Shown: piece after piece, positions 33,401 through 43,700 of the stretch | How the letters are laid out: every line of letters begins with the position of its first letter | Position numbering within the stretch: position 1 is the first letter of the stretch | Origin: Pilasporangium apinafurcum | Taxonomy: Eukaryota; Oomycota; Peronosporomycetes; Pythiales; Pythiaceae | DNA: 64,000 nt | Assembly: GCA_001600495.1 (NCBI GenBank) | Contig: BCKE01000006.1 | Location: 675,790-739,789 of the forward strand | Reading direction: 5' to 3' | Translations under genes and position numbers: made by a program | Notes under the pieces: model-generated | What the model saw: only the letters and a program-made list of their open reading frames with translations | The model's database searches: none | Told to the model about the DNA's origin: nothing

Positions 33401-36400
33401 TTCGTCAGGATCCCTTTTCAATCCCAAACAGTTACGTCGAGGCAGTTCTCATGATTCGATCTCGTCTCGACATTCAATCGCATCATCTTCATCTGGGAAT
33501 GACACTAGTCGAAGCAGTAATCTCCTCTTTACGTCAAGAGATATTTTACCCCGCGCGACCATCGCGTTCGTTCCCGACACAGGAACTCTTGCTCCCGGCG
33601 AAATGCAAACAATCAAGGCGATATGCTTTGCCGGTTCGCTTCCTGAACGATTCCGAGGAAGTTTTCGATGTCAATTAATGCCAGAGCGCGAATTTTCGGG
33701 TCGAGTGGTAACAATGTTCGCTTCAGTGAGTGCACGTGCAGAAATTCAGTCCCCAAACGTGTATTTGACACCATCAAAGCTTCAATTGGGGACCACATAC
33801 CTTGGCGTGAGTGTGCGGCGGAAACTTGAGTTAGTGAATGTCTCAAATCTGGAAGCAAATTTTAAGTTTGTGGAGCCTCAAGGCGCCTCAAAGGCTTATG
33901 AGATTGCATTTTCGATGAAGCATGGCACCATTCACTCCAAAGAAACTATCCCAATCGAGGTCATCTATACGCCACGACAGGCAGGAAAATTCACAGTACT
34001 ACTGGCATGTAACGTACGTGGCCTTGTCGCACCATTGGGCTTGGAAGTGACAACGAATCAGAAGGGACTTGTGGTATCCTACGAACTATTACCGCCTGTA
34101 GACGTCTCATCGACAGCGACTACTGATACTCACACGTTGAGGAACATTCCAAAGTCGCCCAAGGAGATTGCACTGGAACGAGGAATGTCAATCTCTGATT
34201 GCGATTTGGAGCCAGAGTCAAATCCCTTGAGCTCTTTACCAAAGTTGCTGTTTGGGGACGAAATTCCGCTTGGCCAACGGCGAATGATCCATCTTCTCAT
34301 CCGAAACTTTAGTGGTATCGAAGCAGAAATCAGCCTCGAGGCCAAGAAGTTTCCCGTTGCGCCGGTTCACGCCAAGAACGTGACTGAAGTATCGCTGACA
34401 AACGGTTCCAACGGCTCCTGTTCATCCAATGGAGCACCATCGGCAGGTAGCCGAAACAGTGCTTCTCAACGGAGCACGATGAGCAAGTTAAAGTCAATCG
34501 AGAGGCAGTCATTACAACAGTCATCCTCCTCGTCGTTCCGTTCGATAGGACGCAGAAAACCGTTGCTGAGCGACAAACATGAACATCACAAGCGTCTTCA
34601 ATCAGATCAAGGACGAGATTATATACGTCACCGTGACGAGGACGCTGAAGATCGTGAAGTTCTTAGTCATGATCATGGAATTGCCTTCCAACTACATCCA
34701 AGTCATCTGCGTATTGCTCCATGGGAGCAGGCTGTGGTGACTGCAACATGTTTCAACAATATGCCTGGCAGCTACTCTGACGATATTGTGAGTCGTGCGT
34801 CCGGGATTCCACCAGTCTTTCTACACACGAACGCGACGGTAGTCGGAACGCCTTTAACGCTCGACCGAAATTGCACCGGGTTATATTTTTTTGGCAAATC
34901 CAATGCGCACAATAGTGTTAAGCAACCGCAGCCGACACTTAACTTCGGCCAGGTCTGCGTCCGTTCTCCGTCAATCACGCGAAAGATTCGGGTCATCAAT
35001 CGCGGTCCAAAGCAAGCACGTCTTAAATGGAAGTTATATGAAAACGGTAAGGAGAATCAGCTCGTCACCCTCACCTTACGCGTCGATTTTGGCGCTAAGA
35101 TCCAGCTACGGATTGTACCCTGCGCGGATAACGAGATGGATTTCCCATTTGCGGTCTCCCCAGAGCAAACCCTGATTCCACCGTTTGGAACTGTACCTTT
35201 TCAGATCACATATTTCCCATCCAAAGATGCGCTAGAATCTCCGCGAGTTCTGATGTTAGCTGATGCACATTGGTATGATACAACCCATGACCATCAGACC
35301 GTGTCGTCTGGAGATACTTCAACCAATACAACTACCTCCATTGCTGGAACAGATCAAGAAGACGACCCTACGATTGATCTACGATGCGAGACGTCACCAC
35401 CAGCAGCTCGAAAGAAATCGATTAAAACAAGCGCTGCGGGGAAAGCATTCACTGCTGTTCGCATGGCGAACGCCCTGTCACGTCCAGTTTCACACGAGAA
35501 AGCCCCTCCTGCATCAGTGAGCTCGAAGTGTCTTCGTATCTTACTATCAGCAGACATTGTTGAACCCCAACTCTATGTAAACAAATCCATTTATTCACCT
35601 TCTGGCGGTCTTCAAAGTAGCCGAAGCAACCCAAATAGTGATGTTATGTCACCTTCTCTCCGTAATTTATACCACATCAAATTCCAGACGTGGTCGACGA
35701 TCGCTGAAAACCCAAGCGATGTCGCACATCCATTCCATCGGAAAGAGCTTTACTTGGTTAATCATTTAAGTACACGTTTCACATTTCGGCTTGAAAGCAC
35801 TGGCCCGTTTGCAGTCTTTCGTGCCGATTCGCTCGCTCCGAAGCACCCGTTATCATCGACCGATCTTCCCTCTGTTCATCGTCGTGCACAAGGCGAATCG
35901 TACATGTTCACGCTGCCACCAGAGATGTCAGTTCGTATAGACCTCCGATTTGATCCATCAAAGGCGAACTTTCAAGATCAGCAGACTTCAGCGACATCTA
36001 CAACCACCGCCTTAAGGTCAGGCTCTCAGCGCCTTCACACACAAATCGAAGGAGAACTACTTGTGAGATTCTCGAACCAGTCAGCGCAAACAATTCGACT
36101 CACAACGGAAATTCTGCGTCCGCTTCTCGTTGTCTCGCCGTCAGTATATTTCTTTGGGCATGTTCATTTGTCCAGTAAGCGCGCTGTTGTGCTTCGCCTC
36201 GCGAATCCAACGGTTGTGCCAGCAACTTTCTCAGTTCAACATATTCCAGTCCCCTTGCCTATATCCAAAGCTCAAAAGCAGGAATTTACACGTCATCACT
36301 CGCAATTCGTGGACGAACCCCAAGTGTTCGAGTTTTCCGCACTGACTGGCGTTGTGAATGGTCCTACGACCTCGTTACAGTCAGCGGGAGGAGCTTTGCC

Positions 36401-36674
36401 CAGAACCAATTCGACGCAAGACTTGGGCGCGAATCATCTGGTACTTGTTCCCATGGAAATCACTGTAGTCTTTCGACCAAAGGCTATCAAGAAGCGATAC
36501 AAGAGTCGATTCCGGTTTGTTATCGCACATGGGAATGATTTTGAGATCATTCTCGAGGGTGAAGGACATCTAGATGAGCAAGATGTGAAGGACCAAGATC
36601 GTGCCATGGTGCATACGAAAGCATTGACACATTCCACTCAAATATTCACAAAACCCACAATGACGAGAAAATGA
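30492..36674 (+). CDS. Giant ASH/MSP-domain protein, probably ciliary
   Basis: A single exon of 2060 aa. An acidic, partly coiled N-terminus (residues 1-370; EELKARKAKMSELLAFLEQR) precedes a series of immunoglobulin-like ASH/MSP domains. The first starts near residue 375 and has the family rhythm of PDPIEFTDYDIGG..YEQTVYVRNTS and RLRFAPDSRANYKDSMTIQ. Further copies include VEILSPEVDFGLVLAGGSAETTISFRNPS and PNVYLTPSKLQLGTTYLG. ASH domains (ASPM, SPD-2, hydin) occur in centrosomal and axonemal proteins. The motif near residue 350 (MQTKLDYLRNPRY) recalls DLEC1, which also has a helical N-terminus and ASH repeats, but I hold that as a guess. A protein of flagellated zoospores fits. It is unusual for its size in having no intron here. 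Ser-rich linkers split the domain blocks near residues 970-1000 and 1310-1380. Confidence 0.8.
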   Translation: MVAVSTKDEPKTHYDPSAPVTTSTQQSNDSTVVNGSLVDDATIDDSGEEVKEAVAVGTVSHVIRRAFHSFYVLENEKAIVDTDGNERGHELSSPIAVPTPVASPAADLGDGTPQHEEVEAAQIPGKNLYTVLGETRKEYIQEELKARKAKMSELLAFLEQRHQEARAADDAIEEELRRKGLVVKAQIPMGPSSLRLDEKEIIHEFGEEISANLLHPRQLVRKYEQQRLERSGNGPEYQARRIAGMNPEAIGYLDTTDSFDIRKESTLSQHHSLIQSVKTMHTLAKTKMEGKSSIIAGKSQIPMDEEYTKSGLIEASRHDEREKSKSKMMEPAEKRKNMDILLRMQTKLDYLRNPRYVTKEPELVDKDNLTETTEICFAVAPDPIEFTDYDIGGIYEQTVYVRNTSRLSRRLRVLPPATFYFSIHEIVFPDPSGLIAPGMHVQIRLRFAPDSRANYKDSMTIQYESANAGQNAQFIVPLTAHRPPPELSIPLLLKAQNTLVGDRSTTHILCKNTGAKGRFWFITEQDWNRYEADASLQGSNAISLVSMLQQSQLKVGPFALAPNQMELDRDESVMLQLHYVPSCIGEQREKFVMVCDNCLVRVFQLIGRGCQVEMSISAINSKQIDTDITNMGTLDEIFFDSLVIHSQAQQSVILSNDTPIDLKFAWKIGSSSIESEVAPFRIHPSSGVFPQNSRMEFTLSFSPSLARVYTTNATLSIEDIPQCSMPGPNQLNLLTDIFRSITEHTLSPIVTLDVVECLSIQLNGVGRLGSFSISPSICRFEHPTPTEKHGYYDRKRYCAQVVLATDNPVPVRFRWNTSRIKHRHLGIHWDSNYPSSDTFDLVITPLEGELAARSKLSVEIMFVPACSGAFSISVPCEIPTDDTTAESSGINFERWVLLEGIVDSGRVEILSPEVDFGLVLAGGSAETTISFRNPSSASANWRFLHTEAQSLVNSDNGATQNNASTKSIHHSSGSLFNPKQLRRGSSHDSISSRHSIASSSSGNDTSRSSNLLFTSRDILPRATIAFVPDTGTLAPGEMQTIKAICFAGSLPERFRGSFRCQLMPEREFSGRVVTMFASVSARAEIQSPNVYLTPSKLQLGTTYLGVSVRRKLELVNVSNLEANFKFVEPQGASKAYEIAFSMKHGTIHSKETIPIEVIYTPRQAGKFTVLLACNVRGLVAPLGLEVTTNQKGLVVSYELLPPVDVSSTATTDTHTLRNIPKSPKEIALERGMSISDCDLEPESNPLSSLPKLLFGDEIPLGQRRMIHLLIRNFSGIEAEISLEAKKFPVAPVHAKNVTEVSLTNGSNGSCSSNGAPSAGSRNSASQRSTMSKLKSIERQSLQQSSSSSFRSIGRRKPLLSDKHEHHKRLQSDQGRDYIRHRDEDAEDREVLSHDHGIAFQLHPSHLRIAPWEQAVVTATCFNNMPGSYSDDIVSRASGIPPVFLHTNATVVGTPLTLDRNCTGLYFFGKSNAHNSVKQPQPTLNFGQVCVRSPSITRKIRVINRGPKQARLKWKLYENGKENQLVTLTLRVDFGAKIQLRIVPCADNEMDFPFAVSPEQTLIPPFGTVPFQITYFPSKDALESPRVLMLADAHWYDTTHDHQTVSSGDTSTNTTTSIAGTDQEDDPTIDLRCETSPPAARKKSIKTSAAGKAFTAVRMANALSRPVSHEKAPPASVSSKCLRILLSADIVEPQLYVNKSIYSPSGGLQSSRSNPNSDVMSPSLRNLYHIKFQTWSTIAENPSDVAHPFHRKELYLVNHLSTRFTFRLESTGPFAVFRADSLAPKHPLSSTDLPSVHRRAQGESYMFTLPPEMSVRIDLRFDPSKANFQDQQTSATSTTTALRSGSQRLHTQIEGELLVRFSNQSAQTIRLTTEILRPLLVVSPSVYFFGHVHLSSKRAVVLRLANPTVVPATFSVQHIPVPLPISKAQKQEFTRHHSQFVDEPQVFEFSALTGVVNGPTTSLQSAGGALPRTNSTQDLGANHLVLVPMEITVVFRPKAIKKRYKSRFRFVIAHGNDFEIILEGEGHLDEQDVKDQDRAMVHTKALTHSTQIFTKPTMTRK

Positions 36675-36816
36675 TTTGTCAAGCGCTAGGTGAACGACTC
36701 AATGAACGTTGATTGGCAACACTGCACAATGCATGGCGAGCCAATCACACACACACGGAGACGCAACAAAGAGCCTACATTTCTTACAGCAAAATAGCGT
36801 GGGATTTGTTTTTTGC

Positions 36817-38611
36817 TTAACTTTCTGCACGCAGATTAAATACAGACTTCGTCCAGCCATCCTGGTTCGGCACAAGCTCAAGGACAGAATGGAACGGGAT
36901 CTCAAGGTCGGGGCAGCTCTCAATTGGCACGCCAAGGAAGTATGAGTAGAGCACCTGAAGCGTCGAGATGTGTGATACCACCAGTACTGGCCCTGTGTGC
37001 TGCTCAATGTCGATGAGAGCAGGCTCCAGCCGCAGCATGAGATCGTAATAGGACTCGCCGCCAGGGAAACGCGTCTTCCATGGATCCTTCATGTATGCAT
37101 AGTAGGCGTCCTGTGCCGTTTCAATGAACAAAGAGCCAAACATGAGCATTGTGAGTTTCCCTAAAGAATAAGATGAAACTGTTGAAAAATTCTGCTCAAA
37201 GAAAACGTACCGGCATCAGCTCCTTCATCTGTTCCATGGTCATGCCGTAGCACTCGCCTTTATCGAGAGGATTCAGCGTCGCAATTTGTTCTAAATAACA
37301 TACCAAAGGACATCGCACATGATCAGTCTACGCAACGATCCGCAATAGTTCATGTCAAGTAGCTGTGTTCTTACCTCGCTTGCCAGGTGGAAGAAACTGG
37401 GCCGTCTCAACTGCTCGAGGTAACGTTGACGTCATGATCAAACACTCGCTCGGGTGGTCTTCCACAGTAAAGTGTTCACTTTCCATCCACATCTCCGTGC
37501 GCTGCCTAACAAACTCAGCGAGACGGCGAGCAAATTCCACACCCAAAGGGCTTAAACGCGCGGAGCGAGACGCGACACACGGATCTCGGTCAATTTCCTT
37601 AAAATTGGCACGCACTTCCGTGCAATGACCCGCTCGCACAAGCCAAATCGGCCGGTGTTCAATGTGGAAACTCATCATGTACGGTAAAATGGACTTGGCG
37701 ATGCGTCCGTAGATACCTTTGGCATGGACTTTAGATTGCAAGTCGAAAAGTTTGATGTAACTGATCTCTTCATCATCCGAAAGCGCCTCATAGGCAGCTT
37801 CATAGTTTTTCATGCGTTGTTTCAGGTCGGCGATGGCATTTTCGATACTCATGTCTTTATAATCCGGACTAGACGTCACTTTCTGCGTCATATTGGCGTT
37901 CAGCACCGCCTCATTCGTGCAGATACTCTCGACAAATACAACGTGTACACTCATCTTGTGCGCTTTGCCAAACTCCTCAAACGTGTCCAGCAACATCTGG
38001 CGACGCATGCGCGTAGTATTCGTGGCATCAAACACTGCAACATCACCACCTTTCGTCATGGGATCGCCCAGAAACCACACCTTGATCTGCTCGAGCACTT
38101 CATGCGCCAAATGTTCACGCTCTTCACGCGCTTTCGAATTCGACGGATCAAAAAATGTATGATCCTGTACACCGGCACACTTGGCTCGTCGCAATTGGCC
38201 AACGTTGAACACATTGCACTTAATGCCTTTCCAACTAACAAACTTCCACACTTTTTTGGCGATGAATGACTTACCACGCGCTGGTAGTCCGACCATGACC
38301 AGCACGAGTTTGTCAGCAGTGGGTGTGAAGATCTTGCGTTCCGAGATGGAGCTCGTGCGCTTGTCGAGCGTGAGCGGTTTCCGCACACCGAACGACGATG
38401 ACGACGTCGCCGACGGCGTGGGTGATGACGCTGTAGAAGACGTTGGTGACGTCGACGTCGCGGCACTGAACGTCACGGATCCCGTAGACATTGGAGAACC
38501 GATAGTGGCAGCTGCGGGCGATACAAGCGATGTGAGTGGTTGCTGTGTAATAGTCGAAGTACCGAAGACCACCGAGGAGGAGGAGAGAACAGCGGCAGTG
38601 CCGTCCGTCAT
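36817..38611 (-). CDS. 6-phosphofructo-2-kinase / fructose-2,6-bisphosphatase with altered phosphatase site
   Basis: Three exons, 38611-37375, 37290-37211 and 37110-36817, give 536 aa. After a Ser/Thr/Ala-rich leader of about 85 residues comes the PFK-2 kinase domain, with Walker A GLPARGKSFIAKK and VFDATNTTRMRRQ, as expected for making fructose-2,6-bisphosphate. The C-terminal half is a histidine-phosphatase fold (TSTLPRAVETAQF, PGGESYYDLMLRLEP, VLVVSHISTLQVLYSYFLG). The catalytic RHGES motif, however, reads RAGHC. Ala327 replaces the His that forms the phospho-intermediate, while the later His in VVSH remains. S. cerevisiae Pfk26 similarly lost this His (to Ser) and is kinase-only. By analogy this enzyme probably makes but does not degrade the regulator of glycolysis. 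The third exon begins at DAYYAYMKDPW, which aligns with family proteins; the earlier acceptors break the frame. Confidence 0.92.
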
Positions 38612-39068
38612 TTGTGTGGTTCTCTTTGTTTTGTGTTTTCTGCTTGGGGTTGTTATGCGATGATGCAGGAGAATCTATTTCTGAAGAGACGGCACTGCTG
38701 TAATCGTAGCTCTTTGGTTTTTTATTTAACGTCAATGGTGAAAAGTTCATGGAATATTATTTTGTTTAAGTATCCAGTCATCTGGGGTGATAGATGCGCA
38801 ATTTATAGAAACGAGGCTGGAAATGACACACAGCGCACCACTCGATTTTTTCTCCAACGAATCCAAGAATGACGGTGCGCTGTTGGTCTTTTATTTTGCG
38901 GGATAGGGGTGAACGAATTTTCTGTGAGGAAGTTGGAGATTCAAGAGCGACGTCATCGCTTTTTTTATTTATGGAAAAACACAACCCAAACAATAGAATA
39001 TATTATAAATAACAACAAAAACATTATTTTGTTATATATGGAATAAAAAGATTTATTCATGGAATTCG
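38612..39068. other. Intergenic region
   Basis: About 457 A+T-rich bases upstream of the PFK-2 gene and downstream of the Utp16-like gene; both are on the minus strand. It should contain the PFK-2 promoter. I see no coding frame or repeat. Confidence 0.4.
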
Positions 39069-39816
39069 TTATTGCACTTGCATGTGTCGTTGTTGCTTTT
39101 GCTTCTTAGTGAAGAGCGATGGATGGCCTTCCAACACGCTCATCCGTGTACGATGTGGCGCCGTTTTCCGCTCTAAAAACGCAGCAGCACTGGCAGATAG
39201 TTGCCGTGTCTCTGTAGTATCCAGAGCATCCAATGTTTGCACTTTGATGTTGCCAAAGTGGCGCACGTGTGTCTTCTTTTTCAGCGCTTCCTCGTGTCGC
39301 TTTCTAGTGCGTGCGCGTGCAGCCTCCAATTTTTGTTCTGCTTCATCTTCCCTGTACATTTAAAGTAAACACAACAACACATGCATCTTTAGCGTTGATC
39401 GTCCACAAGGTTTTGATTCTTGACATACTCAGAACGTACTCGTTGCGAGCAGCCACAGCGGATAAAATATCGTCAGGCAGCTCATCTACTACGCCTTCAT
39501 CTTCTTCTGCTGTGTCTCCTTCTTCACCACTAGCTGAAACATCATTCGATTTGGTGGTGGTCTTCTGTGCACTGCTACGTGACTTTCTCTTCCTATTCCC
39601 ACACGATAACTTCCCAGTCAGTCCCACCAGTCTAACTAAGATGTGATGACGTTACGAGATTGCTCACCTGGTTGTAGCCGCTCGAGCTTTCGCTTCTTCC
39701 TGTTGTCGGATCAATTCCAGTGCCTGTTCCTTCGCGCTTTCTTTGGAGACGATTTCAGGTGCTTCATCGTCGGAACTGTCGTCCTCTGGTCGGTTCTTGT
39801 AAGGAGGAGGTGCCAT
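39069..39816 (-). CDS. Utp16/Bud21-like U3 snoRNP-associated protein
   Basis: Three exons, 39816-39668, 39592-39440 and 39351-39069, give 194 aa. The N-terminus has the SSDDEAPEIVSKESAKEQA motif typical of the U3-snoRNA-associated Utp16 family. An acidic middle (SGEEGDTAEEDEGVVDELPDDIL) and a basic C-terminus (ARARTRKRHEEALKKK, KKQKQQRHMQVQ) follow. Utp16 belongs to the small-subunit processome in the nucleolus and helps 18S rRNA maturation. Length and charge pattern fit. The acceptor of exon 2 is ambiguous: an earlier in-frame acceptor would leave an intron of only about 36 bases, so the later one is chosen. An upstream in-frame Met would add 30 residues. It is divergent from the methyltransferase gene, 185 bases away. 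Confidence 0.75.
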
Positions 39817-40001
39817 GTTGCTTCGTTGTGTGCGTTGAATTTGGATGAGCTGCTTTGCTATTGATGTTTCCCAGTCATCCAACCAAATTTTATCCAATAG
39901 TATCACTCTAAGACTTGAAATAATTATTCATTGGCTTATTAACTTTTCATTTCAACCAATAAAAAATATTCATTGTTAATCCATAACATCATTTTGATCT
40001 C

Positions 40002-40703
40002 ATGACTGATTGCAACGCCAGTCCCTCAGCTCGACGGCGGCATGTGCGCGGACTGGTGCTTGCTGCAGCGAAAGCGCGCGCAGAGCAAGCGCTAACACTT
40101 GAATCAAGTGAAACGACACTATTTGCTCCGTACAGTCCGTCCCCAATCAGCGTCATCACAGCTGTGTGGAATTATCTCGCAAGCAAACAAGTTGAGATTC
40201 AGCCAGACGATCTAGTCATTGATCTTGGCTGTGGCGATGGGCGATGGCTCATTGCTGCAGTGCAACGTCATAACTGCTCAGCACTGGGTATTGAAGTAGA
40301 TAGTGCACTCGTGAATAAAGCGCAGCAAAACGTAGAGTGCCATGCACTTGAGCAAAAGATTCGTGTGGTACAGGGTGATATCATGCAAGCAGACATCTCC
40401 CAGGGACGACTCGTGATCGTGTACGCGTTTGCTGAGTCCTTGCATGGCATCCGGAAATTCCTAGAAACACAATTGAGCAGCCGAGCGAGTGTATTATCGA
40501 TTGGGGTATGTTGTCTCTCTCTCTCTCTTGAATTGATCTGTGCTGATCATTGATGTGGATATGTGGTCATCATCGATCTGAAACATTTATGGGCTCTGTT
40601 GTAGTTTCGCGTGCCTGAGTGGAGGGCCACATGGAGCGACCGGGTCGATGGATTGAGATGGTATTTCTACAACATCCAGGACTGCATTCTTGCTGATCAT
40701 TAG
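40002..40703 (+). CDS. SAM-dependent methyltransferase, FAM173/ATPSCKMT-like
   Basis: Two exons, 40002-40505 and 40605-40703, give 200 aa. The motif FAPYSPSPISVITAVW before the SAM site resembles the (A/V)PYVPTP entry motif of the FAM173 lysine methyltransferases. Motif I is DLGCGDGRWLIAA near residue 75, followed by the acidic GIEVD (motif II region) and VVQGDIMQADIS. The C-terminus (WSDRVDGLRWYFYNI) fits the end of the same small domain. FAM173 members methylate ATP synthase c-subunit or the adenine nucleotide translocase in mitochondria; whether this copy does so is inference. The N-terminus is basic and helical and could be a targeting sequence. The intron starts next to a (TC)n run. Confidence 0.7.
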
Positions 40704-40784
40704 GAGGAGAGCAGGATGTTTATGGTGCTGAAGATGGTGGTGTTTGCAGAATTTCACTGATTCTTGGTTCAAGCTTATTTTCAC

Positions 40785-43700
40785 TTATGTCTCTTCGCTC
40801 ATGAGCTTTGCCATCCTTCGCTTCACCTCTTCTATTTCTGCGAGCACAAGCTGATCAAGCTACAGCAAGAAAGTAATCACGTGTCGGTACCTAGGTATGA
40901 CTGCTTCAGGCTAAACACCACGCTCACACGTACCTTTTTCCGTTTTTCTTCGCCGCGTGCGACTTTGTTAATCAGTTCCTTGGTGCAGGAAGAATTCTTG
41001 CGCAAGGTTGACGGATTTGCAATCTTATTCGCTTTGAGAAGCTCTGTCTGTAGCAAACTGGATAACGATCGAGAAGAGAAGAGCGGTGTAGTTGAAGGGT
41101 GACCACGCTTTTTGTTGTTCTTGGTCAAATTCTTCGTCCTGGCGTTGACTTTTTTGCTTCGATTCGCAGCATTCTGCTTCCTTTGCTCAGCTTCATGAAC
41201 GAGCTCAGTTAATTCGGTGACAATGCTACTCTTTGTCTCAGACTTTAACGCATTACTAGATATAGACGCGCGTCTTCCACTCGATAGCTTTCGTTCAGAA
41301 AACAGTTGCTCAAGAGAAGCTCGATCGAGACTATGCTCACGATGCAAAATGTGCCACTCTGCAGCTTCAAGTTTGCCTAGTATGTTAGCCAGTGCGCCAT
41401 CTTCAAATACCATTTCGGTTCCAGCAGTGGAGCTACGTTCAGTCGTAGCTTCATCATGTTTTGGCCACACTGCCATTTTGCGCACTCTAGTGCGAGGTAC
41501 ATCAGCACGATCCGAAAAAGAATCTGGCTGGCATCCCAAGTTACAATCATTGCCCTCCGTTGCTACTTCCACCAGTTCTTGTGCGTTATCAATCAGAGAA
41601 TAAGCATGATCATGTATCGAAATAGTAGTCACTGTTGGTATCTCTCGGTCTCGATACTGTTCAGAATCAAGCATATCAGAATACTGATAGCATACTGGAA
41701 AGAGACATTGACACTCACCTGCCGCGTGCACGCAACACAGACTCCATCAATAGCATAAAGTTCAGTCTTCCCGTGCCGCAAGCAAAATCCAAAACGTGTT
41801 GGCTCGTCACCGACTGACTCAGTAAAAAACACTTGTTTGGCGTTTAGTGCTGTTTCGGCAATGCTGTAGAATTCTACAGGAACTCAATATAAAAAGGTTA
41901 ATTTTTAAGCACAGCTTATCTTATGGGATATTGTATATGGACCTTCAAACTCCAATTCGGCACACCCCACCCGATCGAAGCGCGATAGTGCCTTTGTTAC
42001 GGTCTCACTCTCCACAAATGAGTGAAGTGTAGCGCTGCACGAGAGATGTTGCTGAAGCTCCAGTACAGCTGAGAGACAACTCGTTTCTTCAGGTGATAGA
42101 TTTTCGCGGATGCATAATGGATCCAGAATAGATGGCATTGAAAACTGACCTACAATTTCATCTTGCGCACGATAACACTGGATATACAGAGGGGTTATAA
42201 TGCATGAAATCACGACCAGAAATATCAATACAAAGTACCATGTTCTTACCTTGTAGAACGATCTTAGTTCTGCTATATCAGCATAACCATTATCAAGAGT
42301 CTCAATCAGCTCAAACAGCTCGCATAGCATTAATGTTTGAATCTTTCGACGAAATCCCATTTGTGAAGACGCTTCGGTGGCGCTTTGTCCATCACAGTCA
42401 CCATTTGTTGGAAGAATTCCAGACCAATTAAAACTTGAGCAGAACGCTGGGTCTAATTGTGCTGCGCTGCATCTTCGAACAGCTCGATTCCACATTGTGC
42501 GCTGCGTGGGAGTGTGCGGAGAGTTATGTGGCAAGGTATCCCAACCATTTGCATCTTCATGAAGCCAAAAACCTGTTATGCAACTTTCCAGTGATTCAAT
42601 ATCTAGTTGGGGTGGAAGGATGCGATTCTTGAGTAGTATCAATAGCAACTCACCCAGCATTACTAGTGCAGGGATAGATACGAGTTTCATATCACCGAAA
42701 ATATGGTCTATGGAGTACTTTCTCGTTAGTTGAAATGTGGCTGGTTGGTTCCATTTCGAGCATACCGCCATCTCTGTATTTGCTAAAAAGCTTGCATATC
42801 GTAATATGACTCCGAGAAGAGTCGCAGAAATCTGGGTGACATCACCAGCAACTCGAAAGATAAGACGCTTCACAACAGACAACGCTGAACTCAGCACCTT
42901 CCCAGTGTCTAAATTCGCTTGTCCCGATTCCTGGGATTTCGATTGCCTTGACCATTGCGATAGCGAACTCGACTCCATTTCACCCTTTATCGAATCCAGT
43001 AAATGCTGATGATCTATAAACGTGAACCTCCGTGGCGAGCTGTGGGGCAGTCGAAGTGCCTTCTTGTTATCAAGACTTCCACGGCGAAAGTTAGATGCTA
43101 GTGCCGGTCCGTCTCGGTGATATTTGTATCCAACTGCACGTGACCGCATTGGCAAAACAGAAATATACTCAGAAGGTGTCAAAGCCCCCACCCAGTCGCT
43201 GGGTACAGCCAAACCACTGAAGCAAAATGATGGAACAGGCCAATATACATCCAGAGGTTCTTCCCTCAAGTATACTTGGTCGCGAATTCCTTCACGAATT
43301 TGACGCAAAGGGACTGGATCCACAAGCAAACCCACGGTGAGCTTCAAGGTCAATAACTGGAAGGAATGCGTGTGTATTTCAAGTAAAAAATCCACTCGGC
43401 ACTCAGAACGAAGAGAGTTGCCGTACGATTTTGCGGCTGTAATCAAATTGCGTAGCGGAAGAACTGTGTGACCGAATAGGGAATCTCCATCAACAGTTTT
43501 CATTTTGATCTGCAAGCGCTTGTCCATGCAATATTCTATAAATGAATCGACGGTCCCGCACATATAATGAACTCTCGCTTCGCATAGTTGCCATCTATTA
43601 GGCGTATGGCATTTGCTTCCCTCTAAGTAAATCCTATTAAAGACTTGGCCAAGTTGATAGACAAGATAAAAATCTGTCGGTGTCAATTCAGGACCACCGT

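Noticed and set aside
37111-37149. Extra PFK-2 exon sequence starting MLMFGSLFIETAQ
   Set aside because: No acceptor upstream keeps the phase. Starting exon 3 at DAYYAY fits both the splice site and the family alignment.
37724-38269. 181-aa plus-strand frame
   Set aside because: Antisense to the PFK-2 kinase domain, whose motifs on the minus strand are unambiguous.
40514-40530. (TC)n run in the methyltransferase intron as a regulatory site
   Set aside because: A short pyrimidine repeat inside a short intron; simple-sequence slippage is enough to explain it.
40877-41731. Separate 284-aa gene starting at 41731
   Set aside because: Its first 25 residues are intron sequence. The frame is better continued from an exon at 41719-41873, and it lacks a valid start upstream.
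42178-42249. Transmembrane helix in the large unknown protein
   Set aside because: The segment has GTAAGA and CCAG ends and is flanked by coding sequence that joins in phase, so it is taken as an intron.
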